Below, in pieces: positions 41,449-53,279 of a stretch of 64,000 nt of DNA. Source of the stretch: Amorphophallus konjac. Taxonomy: Eukaryota; Streptophyta; Magnoliopsida; Alismatales; Araceae. The DNA lies in NCBI GenBank assembly GCA_022559845.1, contig CM040121.1, forward strand, positions 567,040,140-567,104,139, in the 5' to 3' direction. Every line of letters begins with the position of its first letter. Within the stretch, counting starts at the first letter, position 1. The notes under the pieces were generated by a model. It saw only the letters and a list, made by a program, of their open reading frames with translations. It did not search any database and was not told the origin of the DNA. The position numbers and the translations under genes are program-made.

Positions 41449-43226
41449 ATAGGTGTAACAACTGGCATGGTACGAGGACCGTCGGAGCAGGAAATTCACT
41501 CTTCAATCTTTGTAGTCTAACTCAGGGTTAACCTGCGCACACTCCCACACCCCGCTTTTGGGAACAAACGAAAAGAAACTCGAGGGAGCACTTAAAAAAG
41601 AGAGAGAGAGAGAGATAAAAAAAACTAATGCCGGGTGATCATCGTGCAGTCGGGTCTTTGCATTTGTCCTTCATATTAGGATAGGACCCATTAAGGTTCG
41701 GTAGGTCACGGGTCTTGGTTTGCCAGAACTGCGGAGATTCCTATCCAGTCATGCCAGCTTACGCCCACTAAAAGAAGGCAGCACGCACACACGCAGCTGT
41801 TTTTGCCAAAATTGATAGTATTGCTTATGTGGGGCTGTACTCGAAGGTCTCCAGGAAAGTCATAATCTTTGTTCTCTTCTTTCTCGACCCAATGAGATAG
41901 TCGGCGCCCTTAAAACGCTGAGCATAAGGGATCCAAAGTACCATACCTTGAAGGCGAGGGTAGGATTCATCTCCTCGAACCCGAATCAGAGCACGAGAAG
42001 AGGGCAGTGTCTCCGCAGGCATACAAGAGGGACTCCCACATATCGAATTATCATGTCCCCCTCAAAAAAAAGGGGGGGGGGGGGTCACATAAGAGCCTGG
42101 TCGTGGCCGTGCCTGATTTCGACAAGCGAAAACCCCTCAAAACAAAGGCTAAATTCCAAAAGGGGCAACGCGATCTTGTTCGAGGCTTGGTCCGAAGTCG
42201 CCCAAAAGGGAAAGGTCGAGTAGGTCCCGATTAGCTCATCGGGTTAACGGTTTTACCGTTCCTCTCGGAAGGTTTACCCCACCACACTCTTCTTTCTCCC
42301 CTCATAGATGAAAGCCCAATGGAAATCCTGAAAGGCGCGCCCCGCTAAGGCAAGCGACCTCGTTTGAGCAAAACACACATAACTTTCTACTTCGAAAAGT
42401 GAAAGCCATCGCCGCGAAGGAGTCTCGGTGTTTCTGGCCGGTCAAGACCTCTATCTACCACCACGGTAGATTCTTACTTTAACCTCGGGCTTAGGTCAAT
42501 GCAAGCGCGTCACCATAGGTGCGACGGCGTCTGATTCAGGGTCAGCGTCACGCGGTTGGCCGTTAGGGTTCCAGGGTGTTCCATCCTATACCATCTAGAG
42601 TTGTGAGGAAATAGACCCGGGTCGGGAAAATCTTTTACCTTGAATGCTCTTTCGGTGTATCCTTGCGGTCGGAAGCAACTGGGAGCCTAAGCATGGCATG
42701 ACGGTTTTGTCATCAGGTCAAGTCTTAACCGGCAGGATTGTCATTTGAGGAGTCTAGGGGCCCAAATCACTCTAGATGTGCACACAGGTTACCAGGGAGG
42801 TTAGTAAGGAGCCCTGTCTTCATAAAGGTCAGGTGCCATAAGAATGGTCACCAGGCGTTGGCCATAAAAAAAAAGAGAGATGATAGTGATGTGATGAAGT
42901 GGCCCTCGGAGGACGCCGTCGGTTGAGTCTCCAAGTGGAAATTCTTTTGGAGCATGTTAATCATGCATTAGGCTATTTAAGAACGATTTAAAACACCCCT
43001 GATCCAAGAACCATGCCGGTTGTGATAATAGTGTCATTCGTTTAAAAATAAAATAATAAAAAATAATATAAAAATCCAATAAGTCAAAAAAATAAAAAAA
43101 ATAACAAAAAAGAAAAAATTTGCATCCGTGTGATCTCATTTGTGTGCTACATCTTTACATTTTGTTCTCATTTATGTGCCCGTGTGTTGCATTCATCATC
43201 CTTGCATTTACCTTAATCGATAAAGG
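41449..43226. other. Element A spacer between integrase and antisense genes
   Basis: No supported gene. Short GA repeat near 41602-41618 and a G run at 42072-42083. Open frames such as 41948-42223 have no recognisable content and no counterpart in C. Confidence 0.5.
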
Positions 43227-43295
43227 CTTGGCCCCTTGACTTGTTATCAAGGTTAGTCTCAAAATGATCACCCACTCTTTAAGCAAGGGGCCAAG
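43227..43295. repeat. Conserved 12-bp inverted repeat (element A copy)
   Basis: CTTGGCCCCTTG at 43227-43238 and CAAGGGGCCAAG at 43284-43295, spacing 45 nt; see 24232-24299 for the C copy. Loop sequences differ while the arms are identical. Confidence 0.8.
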
Positions 43296-43658
43296 TCAGA
43301 ACGGAAGAACTGACTTGTTTCATTGAGCAATGTGTACAGGATTGAAAAGCAGGAATGAAGGCAGAAGACACGAAACTGAACATTCCTTCCTTTATTTCCT
43401 TCTAGAAGTTGTACATTAAGTTCCATCCTCTCTCTCAGAGTTACCCCTCTCTCCGCTCTCCAGGCGAGGAACCTTGGAGGGTGTTGCTAAACCATGCAAG
43501 GCGGTGCCTCTACTGCTCGGTACCCCTCTTCCTGTCTCTACTCCCCGTCGATCGATAGGGGCGGCAATGAAGCTACTAACACGAAAGCCACGCTCTCGTG
43601 CTCTTCGGTAGCGCTCTTCACCATCCCTCAGCCATTGTTCAGTAAGACCGAGGCTAGT

Positions 43659-45976
43659 TCAGAGTTCAAACAGTTGGGCCTCCATGGCCCTTCGCTCCTC
43701 CCTCTCAGCTAATCTGTCGACTCTCTCTCGTTCTCTTTCCCTTTCCGCACGTTCTCTCTCTCTGTCCTCCCTTTCTAGCTGAAGGGTAATCCTCAGCTCC
43801 ACGGCGTCTCGAGAAGAGCCATCGTCTGGACGATGCTGCAACTCTTCCTCTAGTTCCACTATTCTGGCTTCCCCCTGCGCAGTATGGGCAAGTGCATCTT
43901 GCACCTCTTTCGTCTGCCATAACCATCATCTCAGATATGTGGAGGCGGGAATAAGTGAAATTCCATGGTGAAACTCTCACATGTGTGGAAAGCATTCCTT
44001 CTGCCTCCGCAGCCTGCTGCGTAGCGCAGGCAAGCTGTTCATGGAGCAAATCAAGTTCGGAAGTGGGGATCCATAAGCTGGAAGAGACACCATCCGCCCC
44101 CATGGCTGAAGAAGCCGCGTCAAGTTGGGCACGCTGCAACACGCATGAGGTGGCATTGAGGGTCTAGCACTAGGAATCTTGGTCTATGATCATGAGTAAA
44201 CAGGCTTACCGAAGAACTCAAGGCTGCGCGAGCATCATGTAACTGCCGCTCTGTGCCTATCAGGTGAGCTTGCAGGTTCGCTATCATGGTGTCGCGAGCA
44301 TCCTATGGCCAAGGCATAAGTTAACATATTTAAAAAAAATTAAAAAGAAAATAAAAAATGTGTTCACCTCCACAGTCCCCTCAGGTTGGAGTCGCTCTGC
44401 ATACATCACCTTATAGAGGCGTAGATAATCCTCGCTGTCTTGAGCACGTGACTCTACGAGTGTGTCACCCCGTTGCCAGTCTTCATATTGCTCGGGGAAC
44501 CGCACTCGCCAATCAACGAAGATCGCCGGCCCACGCGTCTTCCTCCCAACATGTGGTGTTGTAATTATGTTCACCCATTCCTGGGTAATCCCTAAGGTCC
44601 TCATGGCCAATCGTAGTCGAAGTGGCTCGATTTCATTCACACAGTGCATCCATAGGTCACGCTTGAACCGGGCACGACTCGTCATGACCCATGGCTGATC
44701 GGCGTCGATCATGCCCGCATAAGGTCTCCAGATCACCTAGGTCAGGCCACACACGTCTTCTTAATAATAAAAAAATTCAAAAAAATCATCAAATATAAAA
44801 AAATCAACAAAAAAATAATAACCACCATCACTGCGGGGAACTCTTGCAACTCGCGTCTTAGCACCATCAACTGGTAGGATAGAGGGGCTGGACTCATGAG
44901 GGGCTGCCACCGCCTTGCCAGCGACACCGCCGCTGGGTGCCAATGACAGGCCTTTCCCATTGGAAGGTAATAATAGCTCCACAACTGCACCATCATGTGT
45001 CTTTAACCTACCAAAAAAAAGGAAGAAGAAAAAAAAGAGAAAAAAAAGGATAGGGTGGGGGTACCTGGATGAACGGCGTGAAACCACTCACTGTTGTCTC
45101 TCGATCTGCTCTTTCAGACAGACCCGCAAATAGATGCGCCAGCATGGCTGCTCCCCAGACATATCGCCCCACTTTCTCAGGGTCTACCAGGAATTCTAAG
45201 AAGCGGCAATGGATGTTGTCTCCTTTCGAACCCAGTAGCAATCTCCCCAATAGGAAGAAGAGGAATCTCCTCAAATCCATGTTGGCCCTTTCCCAATTGC
45301 TCACATCTACATAGTAGATGGCGTGGCATCCCCTTTCGGTCCTCTCCATGAACTCTTCCAAGGACTCATCATCACGGGAATGAATATCAGTAAGTCCCAA
45401 CATTTCCATGATAGGCATCTTGGCTACGGACCTGTTCTTACGATCATCTAGATCCACTCCTAACAACCTCTGAGCAGCCTCCCTGTAGTCGGAGTACGTG
45501 ATGCCGGTCAGCGCCTCGCCATCCACTTTCAGGCCCGTAATTCGGACCACATCTTCCAAGCTGGGCACCATGTGCCCCCAAGGCATCAAGAAGGCACGAC
45601 TCATTGGATCCCACCTTTCACGTAATGCTTGGATGAGGGCGAGGTCGAGCTCGACGGGCTCGACCCGGAGGAAGGCTCCAAAGCCCATTACGTCTAGCCA
45701 GGCCTTCTGAAAATCCGGGAGACCTCTGTATGCTGCCACCACTACCTTCCATGATATGTGTGATTTCATCACGCTCTGCGCATACATAAGAAATGAAAAA
45801 GGGGCCTTTGTCAAGAGAGAAAAAAGAAGAAAGAGTGAGGGAAAGGGCAAGAAGGCTTATTTTACGAGTTGCGATTGGGTCCTTTCACTGAAGTGCCCTT
45901 CAAGGTCCGAGAGTCTGCTGGAACTGCTACCGCTGGACCAGCTTCTCTTCGAGGAGTAGGAAGATTCGCCCTCCAT
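43659..45976 (-). CDS. Chimeric antisense PMD / coiled-coil gene, seven exons, 616 codons open (element A)
   Basis: Exons on the - strand: 45976-45866, 45775-45065, 44984-44826, 44736-44368, 44302-44210, 44133-43981, 43913-43659. Every exon is a multiple of three with GT/AG borders. Exon 1 (MEGESSYSSKR, then SRLSDLEGHFSERTQ) and its TATA box (46071-46080) match the short gene's 5' end at 53070-53180, not the long gene's acidic exon 1. Exons 2-4 are a MAIN/MAIL1-type PMD (RAFLMPWGHMVPSLEDVVRI then TGLKVDGE; later NEIEPLRLRLAMRTLGI). Exons 5-7 are coiled coil (EREDRERERAERERERER). The TGA at 43659-43661 comes earlier than in C; similar coding continues beyond it. No stop or shift inside. Confidence 0.75.
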
Positions 45977-46070
45977 TCTGAATCCTAGAACTCTCGGTCC
46001 TTCCTCTTCCGTGGAAACTTGTACTCTGCGAATTGCCTCTCGATATCCTTGGAAGAACGAGGGAGGGAGG

Positions 46071-46080
46071 TATTTATAGA
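46071..46080 (-). promoter_or_regulatory. TATA box of the chimeric antisense gene
   Basis: CTATAAATAC on the - strand, about 95 bp before the ATG at 45976, the same spacing as for the short gene in A (53262-53272 to 53157). Confidence 0.6.
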
Positions 46081-46549
46081 AATGAGAGAAGTGCAAGCCA
46101 ACTACCTCCATCAGCTTTAACAATAACCCTCGTGATAGAGTACCTTCCTTGCGATCCCATGTGTCACTTCACCGCCTGCGCAGGGTAATTGATTGGATGG
46201 TGCGATATGACGATTCGCTCCCTATGTAGTCTAGGGATGCCGGGATGCCCTGTCATGTTGTAGAGGTCATCTAGGAAGGTTGAAAGGTCATCCAGGAGAA
46301 GGAGCTAGAAGCTGTCATTGTTGACTTTGATGGAAAATGATCGCGGCGAGACGCGATTCCCCGTTTCACGGTGAGGTCTCGTCGAGCGCATCACATGGAA
46401 ACAGTATAAAGGAGAAGAAGCGCAAGGAAGAAGGAATGCGCAAAAGAACAAATAAGCAGCAGGAAATCAAATCACTCCATTCATAGGTCTACATAAACTA
46501 TCATAAACATCAGTCATGAACATCGCAAGAGAGGAGGCGGGTCCACTAG

Positions 46550-47816
46550 CTCGCTAACTCTCGCCAGCACCTTCACGCTCTTCCCTCTAGGCGTCCCTCT
46601 CCTCTCCCCTAAGGTGAGGGTCCTTCAGGGGCCTCCTGGAACTCTGTGAAGCCGTACTCGCCTCACCCCGTGATACCTGCTCTATAGCAGCGGCTTGCTG
46701 TTACTCCCTTGGCGTGACAAAGAGGCCACCGACAGAAAGGTGGCCAGACTGGCAGAGTCGTGCCCCGAACTCTCGTGCTCTCTCGTAGCACGTCTCCATC
46801 ACTCCTAACCTCTGCCCCATAACCTGAAGGCCTAGCTAGAGCTCCCTCACCTGAGCCTCCAAGGCCTTCCTCTCATCCCGATCCTGCTGTCGCTCGGCCC
46901 TTCTTTCCTCCCTCTCTTTCTCCCTCTCCTCTCTCTCTCTCGGCATCCCTCCTCGCCACCTAGAGGAGGACCCTTAACTCCAGGATGTCTGGAGACGGCC
47001 TCTCTTCATCGTGACACCGCAGCTCTGCTATGGTTGCTGCCCAAGCATCACACTCCTCTTCAGCCCGGGTCGCGCGGGCCACTGCACTGGCAAGTTGCTC
47101 CCGGAGGGAGGCGATCTCCAGAAAAGGAGCCTGGGAGCTGGAAGATGATCCGCCGGCCATCCCTGCCATCGCCGCCTGCCGGGCACGCTGGAATAGACAA
47201 ACAACAGCCATCGGTTAAGCCCCGGGATTTCAAAAAAAAAAGGGGGGGGCTTCTTTCACCTCTATCTGTCTCCCGAGTTGAAAAAGGCCCACTTGGCTCT
47301 CCCTACATAGCCGCAAGTAGTCGGCACTCTCCTGCACTGGCGCACCACCTTGCTGCCCTTCCTGGAATTAGGCAGGGAGATGTATGCACCGGTCTTCAAG
47401 TTTTGCCTTGCCACGTCTCTCTCCCCCGACGCGGTTCGGCTCATCCGCACTCGCCCACTCATCGGCCAAGCCCGGGATCCTTGTCATATCCTGCGCATCA
47501 AAAATGGAAAAACCACATCATCAAAAAAAAACGCGTCTCCTGTCGAAGACGCGTTCATCATTCAAGTGCAACGCTTGCCGAGCCCTCTTCTCCCTCTCTA
47601 CTTATTCGCTACCAAACTAAAAGGAGTGGAAATCAAGGAGTTTACCAGGCCATGCTCGCCTCCCTTCATGCCTTCGGGCCCCTCGGGTCCCTCGAGTGCC
47701 GGAAGAGGCCCTTCATCTTCCGTGGCCGCCTCTCTCTACTCTTGCACGACCCTCCTTGGGCGAGTAGTTCCTCGTCCCCCTCTCCCTTCACCAAGGTTTG
47801 GCTCGCCGTGCTCCAT
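46550..47816 (-). pseudogene. Truncated copy of the long antisense PMD gene (element A)
   Basis: Exon 1 at 47816-47646 (57 codons, MEHGEPNLGEGRG, rich in Glu/Gly/Pro) contains an in-frame TAG. The PMD exons 2 and 3 are missing. A frameshifted remnant of exon 4 is visible at about 47270-47460 (GRETWQGKT against GRKTRGKAK). The coiled-coil exon starts at 47187 (RARQAAMAGMAGGSSSSSQ, then EIASLREQLASAVARATRAE) and decays towards 46550. It is a deletion derivative of the copy at 48190-51293. The spacer 45977-46549 holds the 3' end of this copy and the chimeric gene's promoter. Confidence 0.65.
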
Positions 47817-48189
47817 GAATCAAGGATGGAAGAAGACGAAGCTAGGCGAGCAAATCTTGACGAGAGGAGGAGTTGTTTATGGGCAAAGTAAGGAAGGAGA
47901 AAGACCGCCCCGCGGTTCTTGGTGATTTAAATTTGAATTCAAAAGGTTAAAATGCGTCTTCACGTCTAGACGTCCCAAAGGAGGGAGGTGAAGACGGTAT
48001 GCCCTCCGCGCAAGGTGTGATTCCCCATTATTGGGGCAAGATTCTGTAAAACGTGTCATGGGGAGATAAGTAAGGAAGAAGAAGCATGAGGGAAGAAACG
48101 TGCACAAAAGACAGTCAAGTGACAGAAAAAGAAACCATTCCATATAACAAATTGTCTGTCATATACATCATAAGTAAAGATGGGGGGTG

Positions 48190-51100
48190 TACAAATCACT
48201 CTCTAACTCTCACCACCACCCTCCTGGTCATCTCTCTGATCATCCCTCTCCTCTCTCCTCTAGCGTGGATCCCTAGGGGGCCTCCACGAACTCTGAGAGG
48301 CGGTGCTCCCCTCGCCCTATGGTGCCTGGCCAGCCTCGAACGCACGGCGCCGCTCCTCAGCCGAAGAAACTAGGAAGCTGCTTACGGAGAAGGAGCCAGA
48401 CTGTCGAAGGCGCGCCCCGTGTTCCTTTGCCCTCTGGTACCGCTCCTCGCTCTCTCATAGCCTACCCTTTTCTGTACCGAGACTCACTTGGAGCTCCGTC
48501 ATTTGGGCCTCCAAAGCTCTCCTTTCCACCCTCTCCCTTTCCCTCTCTGCCCTCTCTCTCTCTGCCTCTCTCTACGACACCTCAAGGGCAATCCGCAACT
48601 CTAGCACGTCGCGGGGAAGCTCCTCAGCCTCCCATCGTCATCGGTCCTCCTCTAGCTCCGCCATTCGAGCGTCGCGCTCCGCCACCCAGGCGTCGCGCTC
48701 CTCCTCTGCATGGACCGCACGAGCCAGCGCATCTCGAATCTCCGCCACCTGTCAAAGCTCATATTGAAGTCAACAAAGGAAATGGAATATGCGGAAAAGG
48801 AACCCGTGTCAAGCAAACACTCACCCGAGCCGCCTGATCAAGCTCGTCCTCCTCAGCACGGGCCACCGCGCCCGCCAACTGCTTCTGGAGAGAAGAGACC
48901 TCCAGAGGAGGGGCTCGCGAGCCGGAGGCCGCCCCACCAGTCATCTTAACCGCCGCCGCTTGATGGGCACGCTGAAACACAGAATAACAAACGACAGTAA
49001 GAAGCTAAGCATCAGGAATCCATGTGACACAAAAAAAAACGCATTGCAGACTCACCAGGATGTCCAGCTCCTGACGGGTGACTGCCAACTGTTGCCTGGC
49101 AGCTGCCAGCTAGGCCCGCAGGTCAGTGACGATAGTGTCAGGAGCATCCTGCATTCATAAGCATATAGATTAATGTCACATGCATGCATTTGCATAAAAA
49201 GAAATCCACGTTTCATACTTACCCCTGCTGGCCTCCCTAGGTAGAGGCGATCCGCGTACATGTCTCGGTACCGTCGCAAGTAGTCGGCGCTATCCTGCAC
49301 ATGGGACTCCACTGGAACGCCACCCTACTGCCAGTCCTGGTACTGTGTAGGAAAGCGTGTACGCCAGTCCACGAGCTTCGCCTTGCCCCGGGTCTTCCGC
49401 CCGACGTTGCTCGGCTCGTCTACCTCCACCCACTCCTGGGAAAGCCCCAGAGTCCTTATGACTAGCCTGAGCCGCAGTGGCTCGATCTCGTTCAGGCAGT
49501 GGACCCACAGGTCCCGCCCGAAACGAGGTCGGCCAGCTACGACCCAAGGCTGGCCAGCGTCGGCCATGCCCAGGTAGGGCCTCCATACCACCTGCATCAC
49601 CATACATGCATCATATCATCCCCCACCCTAATAAACAAAGTAAATGCACAAAAAAGATCATATACATCATACCATGGCCTCACGGTACTCGGTCAGCTCA
49701 CGTCGAAGCGATGTCAGCTGGTAGCTGCGCGGTGCCGTGGTCGTGACCGGCCTCCACCACCGCGCTAGGGGTACGGCTGTCCGGTTCCATTGCCTGGCTC
49801 TCCCCATCGGGAGATAGTAATAACTCCATACCTGCATCCATCGTACATCATTAGTACCAATAATTGCATGACTGTAAATTAGGAATCATTGTAAAATACA
49901 TAAATGAAATGTTCACCTGGAGAAAAGGCGCGAAGCCACCGACTGTCGTCTCCTTCTCTACACCCTAAGAAAGATAAGCAATCAAGTGGGCGAGTAGGGC
50001 TGCTCCCCACACGTAGTGACCCACTCGGTCTAGGTCTGCCAGGATCCCGAGGAAACGATAGTGGATGTCGTCCCCCTTCGTCCCCAGCAGAAGGCGGCCC
50101 AGTAGAAAGAAGAGGAACCTTCGGAGGTCCAGGTCCGCCCGCTCTCGCTCGCCCGCGTCCTGGCTGAAAGCTCACCGAGCTGCTCCCTCTAGCCGCACTA
50201 AGAACTCTGCTCCGCTCTCGCTGACGCGAGTCCACGAATCCGAGCGCCTTCATGATGTCCACCCGGCCGACTGTCCTGCTGTCTCTGTCAGTCGCGCTCG
50301 TCTCCAGCCCTAACAGCTCCAGGGCGCTCTCTCTGTAGTCGGGGTAGGTGACCCCACTGACAGCCTCCCCGTCCACCCGTAGTCCGGTGATCCGGACTAC
50401 GTCCTCCAGGGTCGGCACCATGTGCCCCCAGGGCTTCAGGAACGCTCGACTCGGCGCGTGCCATCGCTCCCTCAACACCTGGACGAGGGGCAAGTCGAGC
50501 CGGAAGGGCTCAATCTGCAAGAACGCCCCGAACCCCATGGTGTCCACTCAGGCCCTCTGGAAGTCCGGTAGCCCTCGGTACGCCACCACTACCAGGCACC
50601 AGCTGATCCGGCTCCTCATCACACCCTGCACATCAAAAGTAAGAAATCACATCAAAGCCACAAATAAAGAACAACACGATATATATATATTTAAAAAATT
50701 TATTTTTTCCAAAAAAAAAATTTTGACGTGTCAACATGGTTGGACGCCTCCATATTTTTTTTATTTTTTCTATAATAAAAAATTGACGCGTCATTTTCCC
50801 TAGACGCCTCAACAATTTCTGTATTTCTTTATTATTATTATTTATTTCGATATCTTTTAAAATATATATATATAATAAAAAAAGTGACGCGTCAATACCC
50901 TTGGACGCATCAATAATTTTTGGATTTTTTTTTATTTTGATTATTTATATGTATATAAAAAATAATAATTATTTTATTGAGGCGTCCACTAGCTTGGACG
51001 CCTCAATCATTCCCCCTCCACTTCCGTTTGGACGCCGTCTCCCGCCCCCTTTTTCCTAATAAAATCACGCAATAATGCAAAAGAGAGGGTTCTAGGCGGT

Positions 51101-51293
51101 CTACCGGGTCATGCTCTTCCTCTCCCGCTCCACCGGGCCCCTCTGGGCCCTCCACGGCCAAGGGAAACGCTTCCTCTTCCACGGCGGCCTCCTCCTCCAC
51201 GGTAGGCTCCTCCGTGCGATCCCGAGACCTCCTCGGCCGACGAGCAATCCGCTTCCGCTTCTCACCTCCCTGGCTCGATCCACCGCGTTCCAT
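48190..51293 (-). pseudogene. Long antisense PMD / coiled-coil gene, broken copy (element A)
   Basis: Exon 1 51293-51105 (63 codons, MERGGSSQGGEKRKR, then acidic), exon 2 50625-49917 (709 bp, so shifted), exon 3 49831-49673, exon 4 49591-49223 with TAG at 49325, exon 5 49148-49056, exon 6 48971-48825, last exon from 48748. Exons 3 and 5 have the same lengths as in the chimeric copy (159, 93) and exon 4 too (369). PMD motifs RAFLKPWGHMVPTLEDVVRI and TGLRVDGEAVSGVTYPDY, then NEIEPLRLRLVIRTLGLSQE. The last exon merges exons 7 and 8 of C and has a TGA and a TAG. The gene end is estimated. Confidence 0.7.
50720..51010. repeat. Palindrome array in intron 1 of the long antisense gene (element A)
   Basis: Four to five units, for example GACGCGTCA...GACGCCTCAA near 50781-50812 and GAGGCGTCC/GGACGCCTC near 50980-51006. 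It occupies the same intron as the array at 20910-21410 in C, but with different arm sequences. Confidence 0.65.
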
Positions 51294-51419
51294 GGACTCA
51301 GATTAAAGGAGGGAAGGCTGAATGGGGAGAAATGAGAGGTTTGGGAGAGAGGAGGGCCGTTTGTTTGGTTGGGAAGAGAAAAGGCCGTGTAAGGGCCTTT
51401 TAAACAAAATTTTGAATTT

Positions 51420-51670
51420 TTTGACGCGTCCAGGCGCCTGGACGCGTCAATATAAAATAAAAAGAAAAAAAATTGGGGCGTTCAGGCGCATGGACGCGCC
51501 CATATTAAAAAAACAAAAAAAATTAGGGCATCCGGATGCCTGGACGCGCCCATATTTAAAAAAAAGTTTTTATTGGAGCGTCCAGATGCCTCGACCCGCC
51601 CATATAAAAAAAAAATAAAAGAAAAGAAAAGAAAATTTTGGAGCGTCCAGAGTCCTGGACGCGTCCATCA
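51420..51670. repeat. Palindrome array upstream of the long antisense gene (element A), with a perfect 30-bp palindrome
   Basis: 51421-51450 is a perfect palindrome (TTGACGCGTCCAGGC and its exact complement, no loop). Four more units follow at about 50-60 bp spacing with arms like GCGTTCAGG/CATGGACGCGCC and GCGTCCAG/CTGGACGCG. They lie between the promoter of the long gene and the 3' end of the short gene. Confidence 0.8.
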
Positions 51671-51770
51671 AAAAAAAAGGAAATAGTGAAAGGAAATGAG
51701 AGCTAAAAATTCAAAGACAATTTTTACACACAATAACTTCTCATTTATTTCATTAAGACAAGGGAGTGAG

Positions 51771-53157
51771 CTACATCAGGGGCTTAGACACTTCAGGCCT
51801 TAACTTCCCCAGTTCGGTTACATAATCCCTCCACAGCTCGCGTTCTTCCTCTACATGCACTAATGCCTTTCCCAGAATGCTCGTCTTCCACGACACTTTG
51901 ATGACCTTCACCTCCTTTACATCATCTTCCGCGCCCAACTCTCTCTTCCTTAGAGGAGCAGTGCCAGATAACAGTGAGAACAAGTGGCGGGGAAGGCCAA
52001 TTTGAATACAGCACCGATGCTCATTGTAAAGAACAAACTCAGTCGCGCCAATAAGTTGGAGTTCAGCTTCGGGGGAAGACCTCGTAAGGAGTTGCTGCGG
52101 GAGTAGACATGCCGGTGCACAAGTGAAGAAGCCTTGCGTCATAGTTCTGAAGTGAGACCTCCAGTCTTCGCGCTTCCTCAGCCACAGAACGCGGTTCACT
52201 ATGTGACCACCAAAGGCTAACACATCGGCTATGTGGTAAAGGGGGCTTTGTTGAAAGATCCTCGAGGCAGTGGGCATCCCCTCACGGTGATCAAATTTAA
52301 AATGTAAATCAACCCAGTAATTCAGAAGAAGCGCGCAACCAAAAGGAGGCTTACCCATGCTGGAAACAGTAAGGCCACTGTAGAGGTAAGCAAGAATGGC
52401 AGGTCCCACCCTTTTACCATTCCAAATACCGCAAATAGCACTCAGCTGATCTTCCTTCACTATGTTGTCGGTATGAGGGAATAAGAGAGCACCCGTCAAA
52501 CAGATTGTTAATCCCTTCATAATTTCTTCCAAACGATCATCGTCTGGCGATCCTCTCAGGACATCCATGACCCATTCCGTGAGCTTCTGCAAGTTGACTC
52601 CCTTCTGAGTCTGGACATCTCTAACGGCACTAGACGGCATGAAGCTTCCAAGGATGTCCTCAGAAGTCACCTTCTTCAGCATCAGCATGATCTTTATCTT
52701 GCCATCCCTTTTGAATCTTTTCAACCCAAGCAGGAGTTCCACCTCCTTAAGAAGGATAGTCATCTCGAAAGTGGGGAAAATGAAAGTGTGAGTCTGAGGA
52801 TGCCAGATCTCCACCAGCGCGCCCATAGTCGCCCAGTCCATGCGAATCTTTTTGTAATGCTTGGCGTGAACCAGGAGCCCCTGAAGATGCCACCTCGTGA
52901 GTATGGCCCTCATACCGATGGAGATGTTGGAAGTTAGCTTTGAAAGCCAAGGCAGTTTGGAGAATTTCCTCGAGCCTGGGAAGAGAGGGTACGGCTGGAA
53001 AAGAAGAAGAAAAACAAAGGAGGAAAGAGGTGAATGAAAGGTCATACAGAAAATTTGAAATGAATCAACTCACCATACATGACTGGATCATCTCACTCAG
53101 ACGTCCTTCGAGGTCGGAAAGCCGCCTGAATTCGCTGCTAGGCCTTCTCCTCTTCAT
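51771..53157 (-). CDS. Antisense PMD-like protein, short form, 435 aa, two exons (element A)
   Basis: Exon 1 53157-53074 (28 codons, MKRRRPSSEFRRLSDLEGRL), intron 53073-52995 (79 bp, GT...CCAG, phase 0), exon 2 52994-51771. Total 435 residues, exactly as in C, with motifs in common: ARWHL/TRWHLQGLLVHAKHY, EIWHPQTHTF, LLLGLKR, CLTGALLFP, VGPAILAYLYSGLT, HFKFD, FTCAP and QIGLPRH. Overall similarity is moderate (under half identical by eye), so the two copies have long been apart yet both stay open. A more upstream ATG at 53178 aligns with the chimeric gene's MEGESS start but runs into TGA, so I chose 53157. TATA-like CTATAAGTACC at 53262-53272. Confidence 0.75.
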
Positions 53158-53279
53158 GGGCGGGAAGACTCGCCTTCCATCTTGAAGAACCCAAGATTCT
53201 TCTCCTCCTCCCCTTAAGCTTCAAAGCTCTCCTTGGTGCATTTGGCTAAGCTAAGTAGGGGGGTACTTATAGGAAGGGA

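Noticed and set aside
47034..47891. Plus-strand ORFs up to 285 codons opposite the truncated PMD copy
   Set aside because: They overlap exon remnants on the minus strand and show only Ser/Pro/Arg-rich composition; no counterpart in C.
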